Origin: Deroplatys truncata
Lineage: Eukaryota > Arthropoda > Insecta > Mantodea > Mantidae
Length of the DNA stretch: 64,000 nt
Direction: 5' to 3'
Assembly (NCBI GenBank): GCA_030765065.1
Contig: CM060988.1
Coordinates: forward strand, 201,498,565 to 201,562,564
Part shown: piece by piece, positions 11,240 through 22,758 of the stretch
How positions within the stretch are numbered: position 1 is the first letter of the stretch
Layout of the letters: each line of letters opens with the position of its first letter
The notes under the pieces: model-generated
Databases searched by the model: none
The model's input: only the letters and a program-made list of their open reading frames with translations
What the model was told of the DNA's origin: nothing
Translations under genes and position numbers: made by a program

Positions 11240-12335
11240 GTCAAACTCCTTATGCTTATTATTGCATCAGTTCACTGCGAGTGCCAGCTGTCTGCTGGGC
11301 CAGTCTGAAACAAAGTTTACTCGTAATGGCTTCAACAATCGCTGTGGCAGGGGTACATTGTTGGGCTTTCCGATGCTGGTTACGCCTTTCAATGATACTG
11401 GAAAGGTGCAAACAAAAATGTCTTACCATAACTCGTGTGTGGGGTGTATAACACAATTGCATAAAAATGGATTCCCACCTGAGGCTCAGTGTGCAAAAGA
11501 ACTAGCAAGAAAAAGGTCACAACCAACACGACCTGAAACGGTAGTAGCCAAGGTGAGTGCAACAGTGACTCAAGAAAACCCACCAACCTAAAGAAGCATT
11601 TCCAGCAGCATTGGAATATCCAAAGGGACCGTCCATTGGATAATACACAGAAATTTGGGTCTAGAACAGCGCCATGAAGCACGTGGACACGCCTTGAAAG
11701 AGCGACACATCAGAGAACGCTTCACCAATGCAAGAAAACTATGAACACCACCTGGCAGGTGAAAAGTGGCAATAGGTGGTTTCTTTACATGAAGCATGGG
11801 TGTATCTAGGTGACACAAAACAACCCGAGCCATTTACTACCATCAAGTGGGCCAAAAGGGGGGCGCCAGCTTTATTCGGTAGAACAAGGAAAAATTTTCC
11901 AAGGAATTGATGGTGGTTGCAGGATTTTACTCTCGGGGGTAACTCGCATTCACAGAGTTGCCAACAATGTAAAAATTAATGCAGCCTACTATCAAAGGAA
12001 TGTTACGGACCCAATTTTTGATGAAGAGATTCGTCGGTTGTATGGTGAGGATGCCCCAAATGTTTGTATGCACATGGATAAAGCATCAAGTCACACCTCT
12101 CAGTCTTCCCAGCATTATCTTCACTGGAAAGCTATGGAAACGGGTGTCAATGTGATACCATTTAAAAGGATCCCTGTGAAGTCACCAGATACCTCGCCAA
12201 TGGATTTTTGCGGATTTGGTCACCTGAAACAGCGTCTTGCTTCTCGGCATCCCACAATTGAAGGATTCTGGAAAGTCTGCCAGGAGTGGTGGGCTAACAT
12301 CCCCCTTCCTGTTCTTAGACGCAGCCCTCTTCAAT
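11240..12335 (+). pseudogene. Tc1/mariner-superfamily DD41D-type transposase relic
   Basis: Plus-strand pieces in shifting frames give an N-terminal basic region (SYHNSCVGCITQLHKNGF), a helix-turn-helix block (SISSSIGISKGTVHWIIHRN), VVSLHEAWVYLGD where the first catalytic Asp should be (His here), and HMDKASSH with the second Asp. SPDTSPMDFCGFG carries the third Asp, and TIEGFWKVCQEWW follows. Counting from the Asp of MDKASSH to the Asp of PMD gives 41 residues, the spacing of the DD41D group (rosa-like elements). Several stops and shifts lie in the middle. At about 12335 the frame runs into another transposase type. Non-functional. Confidence 0.75.
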
Positions 12336-12734
12336 GCAAATTGTGTTGCCGACCTAACTCCCTGCGATTTCTATCTCTGGGGTAACTTAAAACAAAGTGT
12401 ACAAGACAAAGCCACACACCCTGGAAGAATTAAAACAAAATATCCGCCAGGAAATTGTCAGCATTTCCCAACGTGAACTACGGCGAGTGATGGATAGTTT
12501 CCTAAAGAGGTGCCAAAACTGTATGGACAACGACGGTGATCAGTTTCAGCATCTCCTTTCATAAAGTTAGTAAGTAAAGCCTTTAAAAGTAGTTTTAAAA
12601 ATGTTGTATGGTTTCATGCGCGCCTTTCTATAATAGCGGCAGACGGCAACGAGCGCCGAGGACGCGAACAGGAAAAACACCGCGCAGCCGGGTCGTAGTT
12701 TTTTTTTTTTTTTTTTTTTTGGGCTCTCTCTGTA
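12336..12734 (+). mobile_element. 3' end of a Tc1-like element with long terminal repeat
   Basis: It begins inside DLTPCDFYLWGNLKQ, continues with remnants of the usual C-terminal helix (RRVMDSFLKRCQNCMDNDG) and ends QFQHLLS-stop at about 12563. It then enters a terminal region shared with 21396-21556 (ataatagcggcagacgg, cgcgcagccgg), interrupted by a run of 24 T, and ends ctctctctgta followed by TA. The stop codon lies within or beside the terminal repeat. The 5' part is absent and replaced by the DD41D relic. Confidence 0.65.
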
Positions 12735-12736
12735 TA

Positions 12737-12925
12737 CTGGGCGTGAAAGACGGGTAATTTTGCTCAGAGGCCTCTTTATCAGGCTTGAGGTTGTTTTACA
12801 TGCCGTAAACCTACGACACGGGACCACCGGCTTTACTTCCCTCCGAAGGAAGCCCGAAAAACTCCATCGCCCTCCGCCGGAATTGAATCCGCGACTTTGG
12901 GAACAACGAGATATTAGAACTGTTG
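12737..12925 (-). mobile_element. tRNA-headed SINE, family S1, truncated
   Basis: The minus strand carries the S1 body: 'tcgggcttccttcggaggg', 'aagtaaagccggtggtccc', 'cctcaagcctgataaagag', 'gtctttcacgccca'. The tRNA-like head is degraded (only 'tcaattccggcggagggcg' is clear). The 3' part is cut off where the Tc1-like element ends, suggesting that element inserted into the SINE. Confidence 0.7.
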
Positions 12926-14149
12926 GCAACCCTGGATTTTCGACTCACGTCCAGTGTGTGTTGTGAATGTCGGCAACAAATGGAACTTAAATCATGTCGC
13001 TATGATAAGAAACGGCATGCAGCTGAATAGGCAACACTGTTTGTGGGGCAATAAACTGCCTGCAGATGTCATCACTAGCGCTCTTAAATGGAGGAGGAGG
13101 GAGCAAAACATGCGTTATCAATCTCTAGGTCGACTCGCTCTCGGCTCGGCACACCACCCCATGTAGCTGCTTCGTTAAAATGTATACTAATATATTATAA
13201 ACAACAGAAAATGACAGCTTCCAACCCCTAAAAAAGGATTTAAAAGTGTTCACAAGGCCTATGTACTTGAATACGAATACACTGGAGTTATGAAATAATA
13301 TACTTGCAAAGAAGGCCTTGACTTTTACTTGAGAAGGCCATGGAGTAGAATGTATTTCTTGTTATTCCACAGAAGATGTTTCTGTAAATAAGAAACTTTT
13401 ACGTATAACAGGGTGTCTACTGCCTTGAAGCTTTAAAATTCCAGTACTGCATGGAGTCATATTGCAGTAAAAGTTCAGCAGTATCCAAATTCCTGCTATG
13501 GATAGGTTAACATCTTTACTGTTTTATTTGTTTCCACAGCCATAATATGAGGACATGTTTATTACTAGCTGCCATGCCTGATGTTGAACTGATGGCTTTA
13601 TAAATCTCTTAATGGCTAAATTAAACCTACACTCTGTACTGTTTATAAATCATTATACAATCAACTAGATTATTTGTTAAAGTTAATTCTCTTCTTTGCC
13701 CCTTAGAACTGTAATTTTATAACATTCCCAACCCATTCCATTCATAATAATGGACCAAAAATTCACTGATATTCACAGAAGTGGGAAAGAAATATCTGTA
13801 GACTTTGTATTTCTAATCTTAGTCGCCTCATTCCCTCCCCCGTCCCCAATGAACTTCAACATTCTGAACATGTTGTAGAGCCTGTAAATGAGTTTCAGGG
13901 GTGAAGGATTATCCAAATGTTCGAGTAATTTTTACATGAAAAAAATCATGCAAAACAATAATATTCAAAATATACTTACTTGATTAACAATATTTTCCAA
14001 GAACTAATCACCTGAAATAAATCAATGTTATACGGATATTTCATCTAATTTTTTCAATATATAACAACAAACTCCGGTGTAATTTCAGTATATAGAGTAA
14101 GTGAAAAAAAACTTAAGTATATTTCCAGCATCATAGACACCCTGTATAA
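12926..14149. other. unassigned non-coding DNA
   Basis: AT-rich, no reading frame of note, no repeat match. I see nothing in it beyond low-complexity patches. Confidence 0.5.
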
Positions 14150-14625
14150 GAAGAATACAGTGCGTATCGCTAAATGATGGCTTTCGAAATACCACGTTCT
14201 TTGCATGACGGCGAGAAAAAACGAATAGCGACTTACCACTTGAAAAAAGTATTTGTAAACTGAAGCCAATAACAAACAATATCTCGGAAATGGTTAACGG
14301 CATAAATTTGTCATAATTTATGTGATTTAAAGATATCACTTACAGTTTACCGATTACACAAAAGTGTTTCAGAATGGAAAGGCTATTCCCAGAAAATTCA
14401 AGATATACAGTGACCCCTTTGAGATGTCAGAAAAGTAAAACGTTACACATAAGAGGCTAATGCACTCATCTCTGAGAAGTTTGTTGTAATATAAGCGGAA
14501 AGTTAACGATGAGTGGTGTTTCAGACTTCATGACACAGGAGATAAAATGATGGCCACACCACAACAACGTGTTTACTGTGTCGTATGGTAGGTGAAACCT
14601 GTCAAATGAGACGTGTAGGTTCTCA

Positions 14626-15002
14626 TTCATTCATTATCTGTTTACCCTCCTCTTATATAGGACTTACACCCCCCAGGACTTACAGGCGGGTGCCTGGGGT
14701 CAGAGGCCCGTCGAGGAGCAGACACTCATGGATCAGAAGAACATCCAGGATGGGTGATCAGCCCGATGCCTGGTATGGGATGAAGGAAGTGGATGAAGCG
14801 AAATGTTCGTGAAATGGATGAAAGGAAAGGTGATGATGGAGCAGTTGGTGGAATGAATGGCGGGGGAAACCGGAGAACCCGGAGAAAACCCGCCCAGACG
14901 CCGCTTCGTCCACCACAAATCCCACATACAGGTCCCTGGGATTGAACCCGGTCCGCCTCGGTGGGAGGCGAGCGGTCTAACCACTCGGCCACGGCGCCGC
15001 CT
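14626..15002 (-). mobile_element. tRNA-derived SINE (Leu/Ser-like head)
   Basis: Flanked by a 13-bp direct repeat gtgtaggttctca (14613-14625 and 15003-15015). The minus strand starts ggcggcgccgtggccgagtg, a tRNA-like 5' end with an A-box-like ggccgagtggttagac, followed by B-box-like gggttcaatccc, a body of about 280 bp and an (AATG)n tail at the left end. Retroposition is clear from the target duplication and tail. Confidence 0.85.
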
Positions 15003-15029
15003 GTGTAGGTTCTCAATTCTTCAAATAAT

Positions 15030-15330
15030 GTACTTATGCTTGTTGACTCGACCACTCACATGAAATGTGCCTTTGCCCACGAGCATCCTTCGATGTAACC
15101 ATTGATCGTCCGCTTCCTGCCTCACACATCATGACAGCAAACTTGAGACGAGTTTCGGGATTATACTGTATCAAAGCTTGCCTTTGCCGAATGTGGTATG
15201 GAAACATCTTAAGGTTCTGTTTAACAATCCTCCAATACATTTTGTATGGCATAATCTGCCGTGCTGATAAGTGCTGGAACGACTTCCATGTTGTGGCATG
15301 ACCACCATTTTGTCTCCTATGCACAATAGC
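15030..15330 (-). pseudogene. Tc1/mariner-type transposase, helix-turn-helix end only
   Basis: The minus-strand frame contains ARQIMPYKMYWRIVKQNL, then FPYHIRQRQALIQYNP and RLKFAVMMCE. The PYxIQxxQxL..D..RRxxFAxxM pattern is the junction between the DNA-binding part and the catalytic domain in Tc1/mariner-related transposases. The catalytic region is missing. It lies inside the 14406-15479 element and is the best evidence for the type of protein that element once encoded. Confidence 0.55.
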
Positions 15331-15864
15331 GCTGCCATGCTACACAGGTGAAGTTTGAAACTTCATTTCTTTGTTAACTTCAATCCTCTCTGCTTATATT
15401 ACAGCATACTGCCCAGAGATGTGTGCATTAACCTCTTACATATAAGTTTTACTTTTCTGACATCTAAAGGATCACCGTATACGTTTTTTCATGGAAACAT
15501 AAACATATAGTATTTTAATAAAAATCGTTAGAGCTGTTTTTCAGAAAATCGCAAATAAAAACATGCTCGTGTTGAATCTTTGGAACGCACTTTACATAAA
15601 TACCAGTTTGGTATTTAACCGTCTTTTAGTTTTTAGTTATGCTGTTCATACACAGACACATGGACGTTTTTCTGAAGTTTTTTTTTTAATTCGAGGAGTC
15701 TGAAAACGTGTATTTTCGGTTGCGACATCGTGGCCGAGTGCATCATTTGAGACAGAATGTGCCCGGATTAATTTTATGTTAATTTATTTGGTGATTAATT
15801 TGATATATGAATGATATATGTGTATAATGTGAACACCTTGTAAATAGCCATTTTTTTGTTTTTT

Positions 15865-16690
15865 ACTTTCTCTACTACGTACAGTAAGTAGGGGAAGTAT
15901 TGCATTCCACCCAAAAATTCGATACCGAGATTTCACCGGAAATATATCTTTTGAGACCCCCTGAATCCCCCCCAAAAAAACGTTTTTGGAAACATGTCCG
16001 TGTGTGTGTGTGTGTCTGTGAACAGCATAACTCAGAAACGAACAGTCGGATAAACACCAAACTTGGTATTTAGGTTCAGTATCTTCCAGAGATGCGACAC
16101 GAAGGTTTTCAAGAAAATCCCCCCCACCCCAGAATACCCTTTACATGGAACAGTTTTCGAAAATTTTAATTTTCTCAAAAATGGCTCTTAACGATTTTGA
16201 TTAAAATATCATATGTTTAAGATATTTTCATGACAAATGAAATGTATATCTCGAATTTTCGGGAAATGTCTCCAAAAGTATTCTTCATTGTGAACGACTT
16301 TTGCAAAACTGGTAAACCATAAGAGATAGACAAAATTTTACTACACAAAAAATGTAGATCGCGTTAAAATACACAATTTAAGTCATATACATTTTTTTTG
16401 AGTGAACCATTTTCGAGATATTGCTTGTTATTCCCTTTAATTTTCCAATACTTTTCTCAAATGGGAATTCGTATTCATTTTTTTGTCGCAGTAATGCAAA
16501 GAGAACCACATAGCAACCAGCTCTTAAAACATTTGACCATCACTTAAAACCTACCATATTCCCCTTGTATCTACAAGAAAATTAGCAATAAGATTAACAT
16601 CTCGATTAATATGAAGCATATGGAGAATAAGCGTTTGTAAAAATAGTTTGTACAAGAGTAGAGAAAGTCACGTGAGTGTAGCACATCAGA
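15865..16690 (+). mobile_element. family A copy 7, near complete
   Basis: It starts actttctctactacgt and ends gtagagaaagtcacgtgag ... cacatcaga, followed by a T run. A short TG tract lies at about 16002-16018. All family landmarks are in order at 826 bp, so it is one of the best reference copies. Confidence 0.85.
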
Positions 16691-16877
16691 TTTTTTAGTT
16701 TTAGGATGTGTTAAATCCTGCAGTGTGGTAGACAATATGCTGTTCACATGTGCAGGGAAAATTGGATCTTTTGTGTTAGAATCAAGAATAAGGTTTTATG
16801 ATCTTATTTGTCTCCGCTCGGGAAGTATGGAGTGTAACAGAGAACGGAAAACTACCAAGAGAAGCCCGGGAAAAGGT

Positions 16878-16883
<6 letters not shown>

Positions 16884-16927
<44 letters not shown>

Positions 16928-16988
16928 GCCAATAAGAATATATATATATTATATATATATTATATATATATATTATATATATATATAA
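16884..16988. repeat. (AT)n microsatellite
   Basis: About 40 bp of pure TA/AT, then further interrupted TATATA blocks. Frames across it are artefacts. Confidence 0.9.
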
Positions 16989-17189
16989 ATGAAATAATAT
17001 TTAGCCACGCTGAGAGAACCGCGAAAATTCCTCCAATGAGAAATCAGATCCTAAACTTTCAAGTGGAGGATCGTGGCCTTTAAATAGTCGAGATTTACCC
17101 CAAAAATCTGGGAGTTAACTTGTAGTTACAGACGAGGAATCCACGCTACTCCGTAAGACAAAGTTGGCGCGCAAATGTGCGGAAGTGTA

Positions 17190-17347
17190 AATGGGACTGA
17201 CAAGGAAGATGATGGCTATAGGAGACTCGTGGTAGAAGATGAACCGCCCCAGCACTCGCCTGGCGACCCGGGGTAACCACGAACCTATGAGCGGTCGCCG
17301 GGGATCGATCCCGGACCACAAACGTAACCGCCTGAGCTATCCCGCCC
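17190..17347 (-). mobile_element. tRNA-headed SINE fragment, family S2
   Basis: The minus strand starts ccgggcgggatagctcagg (A-box-like), then gggatcgatccccgg (B-box-like), then the core word cgagtgctggggcggttca shared with the SINEs at 21.7, 37.0, 57.2 and 57.8 kb. The tail is lost. Confidence 0.6.
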
Positions 17348-17471
17348 GGTTGTCTGTACTGGTAACATCAATCATCTTTTTGTTTTCGATTGTGGAATTA
17401 TAGTTATCCACTGAATCCAGTAAGACGGAAGTTTTCAAGTACATCGCCTATGTTCTTCATTGGGTCCATTG

Positions 17472-18412
17472 TGAAGGAGATATTACCCCACGTTATGGAT
17501 GCCAATTTGCGGAAGATGTGTGTTTCTAGGAGTGTTCGCCCCACGCTTTGGGTACAAACTTCCCGGTGGTCTTCACCCCACATTTAGGAACCAACATTTG
17601 CGGCTGTGTCGTGCGTTTATTTTATGTGTAATAATTATTTTTATGTTTATTTATTTATTATTTATGTCTCGGCTGCGTCAGTAGTAATTTTTAGAGCAAG
17701 TATCTCTTAACGGGGCTGGTACGGCTAAAGAATAGAGTTTACACAAATTATAATTGTATTTTTATTTTTATTAATCCTTCACACGGTTAAATAACACTTC
17801 ACTGAGGCTGTGAGATAATTGTTAATTACACTTTTAACGGGTAAACATTTATATATTGTCCTCAACGCAATGAATTTTCATGTCTGACATACAATCACTG
17901 AACTCGTATCGAAACGAACTGCCTGGGTACGCTATCTACTAGCGTCAATCGTTTTAATTTGTACATTTCTCTATTTCTAGTTTCTGATTAGCTAAGCCTA
18001 CACCAACAGAATACCTTTCGCTTGCTTTTTACATCAACGTGACCATTTATAAACTGTTTTAAATATTACATTAGTATTGTTCCAAAAACTATTACTAGCC
18101 TTTTTATTAAACTTTCTAATTTATTGTTGTCTCAAGGTTACCTTATTGTTAGCAACCTTCGGCTGCTACTTTGTAATTCTGTTGGCTACGAAAAGCAGCT
18201 TGCTTCTATTCTCACAGCTCCTACATTGTTAAACTACTTAATACATACACATAACATTTTATACATGTACATAATATAAACGTAATACAATTACTGTAAC
18301 ATACACTTTATATATTATATTATACACCTATTGCTTTAAGGCGGGCTGTTATTGAATTTATATATTATATAATTAGACTGATATCATTTAAGTGTTAAAA
18401 AATACTGCCTCA
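17472..18412 (+). mobile_element. family B copy 2, solo-LTR-like
   Basis: It begins TGAAGGAG, ends CTGCCTCA, and is flanked by a perfect 4-bp repeat ATTG on each side. It shares 'ttcgccccacgctttggg', 'gtctcggctgcgtcag', 'gctgtgaga' and 'gctttaaggcgggctg' with the other copies. Non-coding, 941 bp. Confidence 0.75.
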
Positions 18413-18787
18413 ATTGCGAATGTAATTCGAGGTAAAACTACATTTTTCTGCAAATGGATGAAACACAGGTTAAATGTAGACTACTAACACCAGCCATTTC
18501 CCGAACACACTACTCATAAACATAACAAGCAAGTGACTGTCGAAATTAGTCACCCCTTCTGAATACTACAATGAATTGCTTCGGAGAAAAATAGTGAGAA
18601 AACCGGGCGTTACGAAACCGCGGTATTCAAACCAAGGGTTAGCAATGGTGCACTGGTTTTATGAACTTCCCACGCCACGAGTTTAACTGCAGTATCGTAA
18701 CAGCCCATATTTACCGGGATTGATGCACCCGGCCATCGCTATCGAATTTTTAAATGGAATACAGTACTCCCTTTTTACTACATTATA
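18413..18787. other. unassigned flank of a mariner insertion
   Basis: Mostly unique sequence. The last 50 bp ('cgaatttttaaatggaatac') resemble a family A end. Confidence 0.4.
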
Positions 18788-20027
18788 CGAGGGCTGTCCC
18801 AGAAGTACCCGACCTAACAAAGAAAACACAAAAATTTGGGGGAAAACTTCTTTATTTCTCTACATAGTCTCCTTTCAGCTCGATACACTTTTCCCAGCGA
18901 TGTTCAATAGCTTCGATACCCTGTTTATAGTGAGAACCGTCGAGTTCTGCAAAATAGCCATCAACTGCAAACTTCATTGTTGACAAATCTTTTACCACCA
19001 AGCCATTTCTTCAACTTTGGAGACAGAAAATAATCAGAGGGGCTAAGTCTGGTGATTAGGGAGCATGAGGAAGCAATTCGAACTTTAACCCATTGATTTT
19101 GGCCATCGCGATAATGGATGTGCGAACTGTTGCATTGTCTTGATGAAACAAAACTTTCTTTTTCGCTAAATGCGGCCGTTTTTGCTTGATTTCATCATTT
19201 AAACGCAGCAATAAGTGTGCATAATACTCGCCATTGATTGCTTTTCCTTTTTGAAGATAACCAATGAAAATTATCCCACGCGCATCATAAAAAACTGACG
19301 CCATGACCTTGCCTGCAGATAGAACGGTCTTCGCTTTCTTTGGAGCCGATTCTCCCCTTTCAATCCACTGTTTTGACTGTTCCTTCGTCTCAGATGTGAA
19401 GTGATGGACCCATGTTTTATCCATGGCTATGAATCGACATAAAAACTCGGCTTTATTGCAGGGAAACATCGCCAAACACTCGACTGAAACATCCTCACGA
19501 CTCTGTTTTTGTTCCATTGTGAGTAAACACGGCACCCATCTTGCGAACAGCTTTCTCATGTCTAAATTTTCAGTTAGTATGTGATGTACAGCACTTTTTG
19601 AAATGCCTACAATGTCTGCTAGCTCGTGCACTTTCAGTCGACGGTCATCCAATACCATTTTGTGGATTTTCTTGACAATTTCTGGCGTGGTCACCTCATT
19701 TGGTCGACCACTGCGATGTTCGTCTTGGCAGCTCTTAAACTCTGCCACCCAATATTTTACTGTTGTAAACGAAGGAGCAGACTCCCCCAGAGTAGAATCT
19801 AGCTCAGCTTTAATAATAGTTGGACCAAGACCTTTCAAATGAAAGTATTGTATCACATAACGATGGCCAGTGTTTACAAATTCACTGAGAGAGTTCACTA
19901 TTGATGGCTGCCAAACAATTACTAAACAACGTAGCATCGTCAAACTTCAAACTTAAGCTTTCTACCATAGTCATTTGAAACAACCGCTATACATAGGTCA
20001 GGTCGGGTACTTCTGGGACTGTCCTCG
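18788..20027 (-). mobile_element. full-length mariner element (M1)
   Basis: 1240 bp, bounded by TA on both sides (18786-18787, 20028-20029). The inverted ends cgagggctgtcccagaagta and, read in reverse, cgaggacagtcccagaagta differ at two positions over 20 and continue to 'cccgacct'. The size is typical of mariner elements. The two related copies at 23676-24878 and 51783-52750 share the same ends. Confidence 0.92.
18852..19880 (-). pseudogene. mariner DD34D transposase, inactivated
   Basis: Read from right to left: a paired-type DNA-binding region (YVIQYFHLKG, SGRPNEVTTPEIVKKIH, DDRRLKVHELADIVGISKS), the linker motif WVPCLLTMEQ in place of WVPxxL, the first catalytic Asp in MDKTWVHHF, and the second Asp in FHQDNATVRT. 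The third catalytic motif, normally YSPDLAPSDYFLF, is broken: Tyr is a TAA stop and one base is lost inside APSD. The start region of this family (ATGGCTAAAACT in the 52-kb copy) is deleted here. In the related 24-kb copy the spacing between the second and third Asp is 34 residues, which defines mariner DD34D. Non-functional. Confidence 0.9.
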
Positions 20028-20189
20028 TAGGTAAACAGTATAGAAAGTAATAAAACAAAAGTCGCGGATATTTCATTCCAAGCAGTACACATAGATAATA
20101 ATGATTAGGGAACTGAGAAAACAGAAGAGAGAATCAGGTGTGCATACATCAGACAACATTTATGTTGTGAAATGACAGTCAAATAGGAT

Positions 20190-20720
20190 TTAAAACCCGA
20201 GTCGTTAGGTGCTGGTTTTTGAATTTCACAATCTTTTCACGACCACGAAAAAGAAAACAAGAGCCTTTAATAAAGTACAAAGTATTCGAAAACTGAAACC
20301 AATAAGAGCGAATATCTCGAAAATGGTTGTCAGGAAAAAATCGATTTGCAATAAATTCTTTTTAATGAGATCTGTATTTTTCGTATAGTAATCTTTGGGC
20401 TGAAGATATTGAGACAAATGTCGTAATTTAGTCAAGATCGTTAGAGGTATTATTGAAGAAATAAAAAAAAGGCTCCTTGTAAAGGGTAGTTTGGAGCGAG
20501 GGTATTGTGTTGAATGTCTTGTGTCGCAGCTTAATACTGTGACACAGTAGAGGATCGGGTTCGAGAATAAAGACGAAAAAAAGTGAATTTATCACTTTCG
20601 ACATAGTGTTTTATTTGTAACGTAAATATCATATGATATTTTAATCAAAATCATTAGCGTCATTTTTGAGAAAATAAGAAATTACCAAACATATTCTATG
20701 GAAAGGGAAAATAAGGGTGG
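20190..20720 (-). repeat. family A fragments, diverged
   Basis: 'gcgaatatctcgaaaatggtt', 'tttttaatgagatctgta' and 'atgatattttaatcaaaatc' match minus-strand family A. The ends are not recognisable. Confidence 0.5.
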
Positions 20721-21030
20721 AAAGCAATTTATTAACCCATGACACACTTTTTGGTGCGCGATGCTGAAATGCCTGGAACGGCACAATTATCTCAGCATGC
20801 ACACCTACATAGCAGTAGTAGTGGTGTGAATAAGTCTCCGCTTAGGTCAACTGTCAACACCCAGGACATCCTGGACAAAGTGCAGTAATAGGGTCAATAA
20901 GACGGTGTACCGTCAACATGCAGATTTCAGGACCTCAGCTACCACTATTTCCGTAAAGTGGCTCCTGGATTTCTCCCAAGGTCCTTGGACTGGATTTGGC
21001 ACCGATCCAGGAATGAGAATATACACGAGA
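20721..21030. other. unassigned non-coding DNA
   Basis: Nothing recognisable is seen. Confidence 0.4.
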
Positions 21031-21556
21031 ATTTCCTGTCCGTGTCTTCGGCGCTCGTTGCCGTCTGCCGCTATCATAGAAAGGCGCGGATGAAACAATA
21101 CATTTTTAAAACTACTTTTAAAGGCTTTACTTACCAAATTTATGAAAGTGTGTTTGAGGACAGAATTATTAGTAGAGATTTGTGGCCCCCTCGCTCCACT
21201 GACTTAACTCCCTGCGATTTCCATCTCTAGGGTAACTTAAAATAGTGTACAAGACAAACCCACACACCCTGGAAGAATTAAAACAAAATATCCGCCAAGA
21301 AATTTCTCAACGTGAACTATGGCGAGTGATGGATAGTTTCCTAAAGAGGTGCCAAAAATGTATGGACAACGACGGTGGCCAGTTTCAGCATCTCCTTTCG
21401 TAAAGTTGGTAAGTGAATCCTTTAAAAGTAGTTTTAAAAATGTTGTATGGTTTCATCCGCGCCTTTCTATGATAGCGGCAGACGGCAAGGAGCGCCGAAG
21501 ACGCGGACAGGACAAACACCGCGCAACCGGTTCGTAGTTTTTTGGCTCTCTCTGTA
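21031..21556 (+). mobile_element. internally deleted Tc1-like element with ~115-bp terminal repeats
   Basis: 21031-21149 and 21396-21513 are near-perfect inverted copies (cttcggcgctcgttgccgtc / gacggcaaggagcgccgaag and onwards). Between them lies a transposase tail: FEDRIISRDLWPPRSTDLTP (third catalytic region), CDFHL-stop, then GNLK and RVMDSFLKRCQKCMDNDG. The coding stop (QFQHLLS) falls inside the right repeat. The right end extends to ctctctctgta, as in the 12.7-kb copy; the outermost part of the left repeat is missing. Confidence 0.7.
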
Positions 21557-21744
21557 GTACCACACTCCATGAGAGGACGCCCCCGGGAGGGAGAAATGAG
21601 GTGAAGGGAGACACCGCGCGTCCGGAACCAGGAGTGACGGCACAGCTATGACAGGGCCCCTACAGTTTCCAGGTTGAGACGCCCCGACATTCGGACAGGC
21701 CCGCCCCACAAAGGGTCCAACGCCCCTCAAGGGGTATACTTATA

Positions 21745-22055
21745 CCCCGGCAACCAGCTGAAGCCCAGAAACAGAGAGAGTTCACAGTGATCATCTTTTT
21801 TCCTACCGCGCTGCACCGAAACGCCATCATCGCCACTTCCAACCCTGAAACACACCTACGGGGTGAAGGGTGAATGAAATAATTAATGCAACAAAATGGA
21901 GGGATAGGCAACTCGGGGATGTAACAAATCACTCCAGCATTCGCCTGCAGACCCGGGGAAACCCCTGATAAAACCCTTGGGTCGAAGCGTGCAGTCGCCG
22001 GCAAACGAACCTGGGACCTCCAAAATGTAGCCCACAGACGTTACCGCCATAGCCA
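21745..22055 (-). mobile_element. tRNA-headed SINE, family S2
   Basis: Minus strand: ggcggtaacgtctgtgggc (A-box region), ggtcccaggttcgtttgcc (B-box-like), then gcgaatgctggagtgattt (shared core) and a body with 'ggtgtgtttcagggttgga'. The latter part matches the 57795-58120 copy. Confidence 0.6.
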
Positions 22056-22074
22056 ACGCCCTTAGTGTATCCCT

Positions 22075-22170
22075 CACCGGGTCTCCCAGCAGGGGAAAGA
22101 ATTCCCATGTCGGTGCTAGAATTCGAACCGGATCCCTTCGATCGCAGGCAGCAGCGCTTCTTGGACTGAC
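22075..22170 (-). mobile_element. truncated tRNA-headed SINE fragment
   Basis: The minus strand carries atccggttcgaattctagc (B-box-like) and then cctgctgggagacc. It adjoins the preceding SINE directly. Confidence 0.4.
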
Positions 22171-22758
22171 GATGACGTTAATAATAATAATAATTTGACA
22201 GTCGGGGCCCAGGAAAAGCGTATTCTCGAGCTTGGGCTGTGTGCTAATAATTTCGGTGGACTAGCTGCTATAGTAAAAATGAATAGGTTTTCTTTACAGC
22301 TGTTTCACAAGTTTGCTGGATTGGACAGCCAGTGGTTTGTGCCTCACTTATTGAGCACAGTATTCTCATGAAAGGTATGAGATAAGAAACCAAGGAATGC
22401 AGCATGGGGAGGGGGTGCAGACGGAAATAAAGGTCTCCGAGTGCTCTGCAGAAAGGAAAATGTACTCACCATCATATATGACGAGGACGCGACGTGTGGT
22501 TGGCGATGGGCCATCTCCTGCAGGGTTGCCAACCTAGGGGAAACAAAACACACGCTTACGTTAGGATATTGTGTAGGTAACAGGATAAGATTTGGTACAG
22601 TGCAATTCTGACAGGGATTATCTCCGCATCAACACGAGGTGAGGGAAAACAGGGGAGAGAAAACAAAATGGATACAACACGCCCAAAAAGTCATTTAAAA
22701 ACACAATACAAATAGTACGATAAAAACCAAAACAGACCAGAAATAAACAATAAAAAAA
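22171..22758. other. unassigned non-coding DNA
   Basis: Contains a short (AAT)n run at about 22183. No gene or repeat is recognised. Confidence 0.4.

Larger units (their letters stand above)
14406..15479 (-). mobile_element. Tc1/mariner-like element with ~55-bp terminal inverted repeats
   Basis: The left end TACAGTGACCCC and the right end, read in reverse as TACGGTGATCC, open an inverted repeat of roughly 55 bp that shares gatgtcagaaaagtaaaac and aatgcac(t/a)catctct. TA is duplicated on both sides (14404-14405, 15480-15481), and the host family A sequence reads through once one TA is removed. A SINE with its own target duplication sits inside; without it the element is about 0.68 kb, an internally deleted derivative. 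Confidence 0.8.
14150..15725 (-). mobile_element. family A copy 6 (older subfamily), interrupted
   Basis: The left part (14150-14405) carries 'gtgcgtatcgctaaatgatgg', 'atatctcggaaatgg' and 'cccagaaaattcaagata'. The right part (15480-15725) resumes with 'atagtattttaataaaaatc', 'accagtttggtatttaacc' and 'gttatgctgttca'. A 1.07-kb transposon with a TA target site separates them. The terminal motif on the right is lost. Confidence 0.65.
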
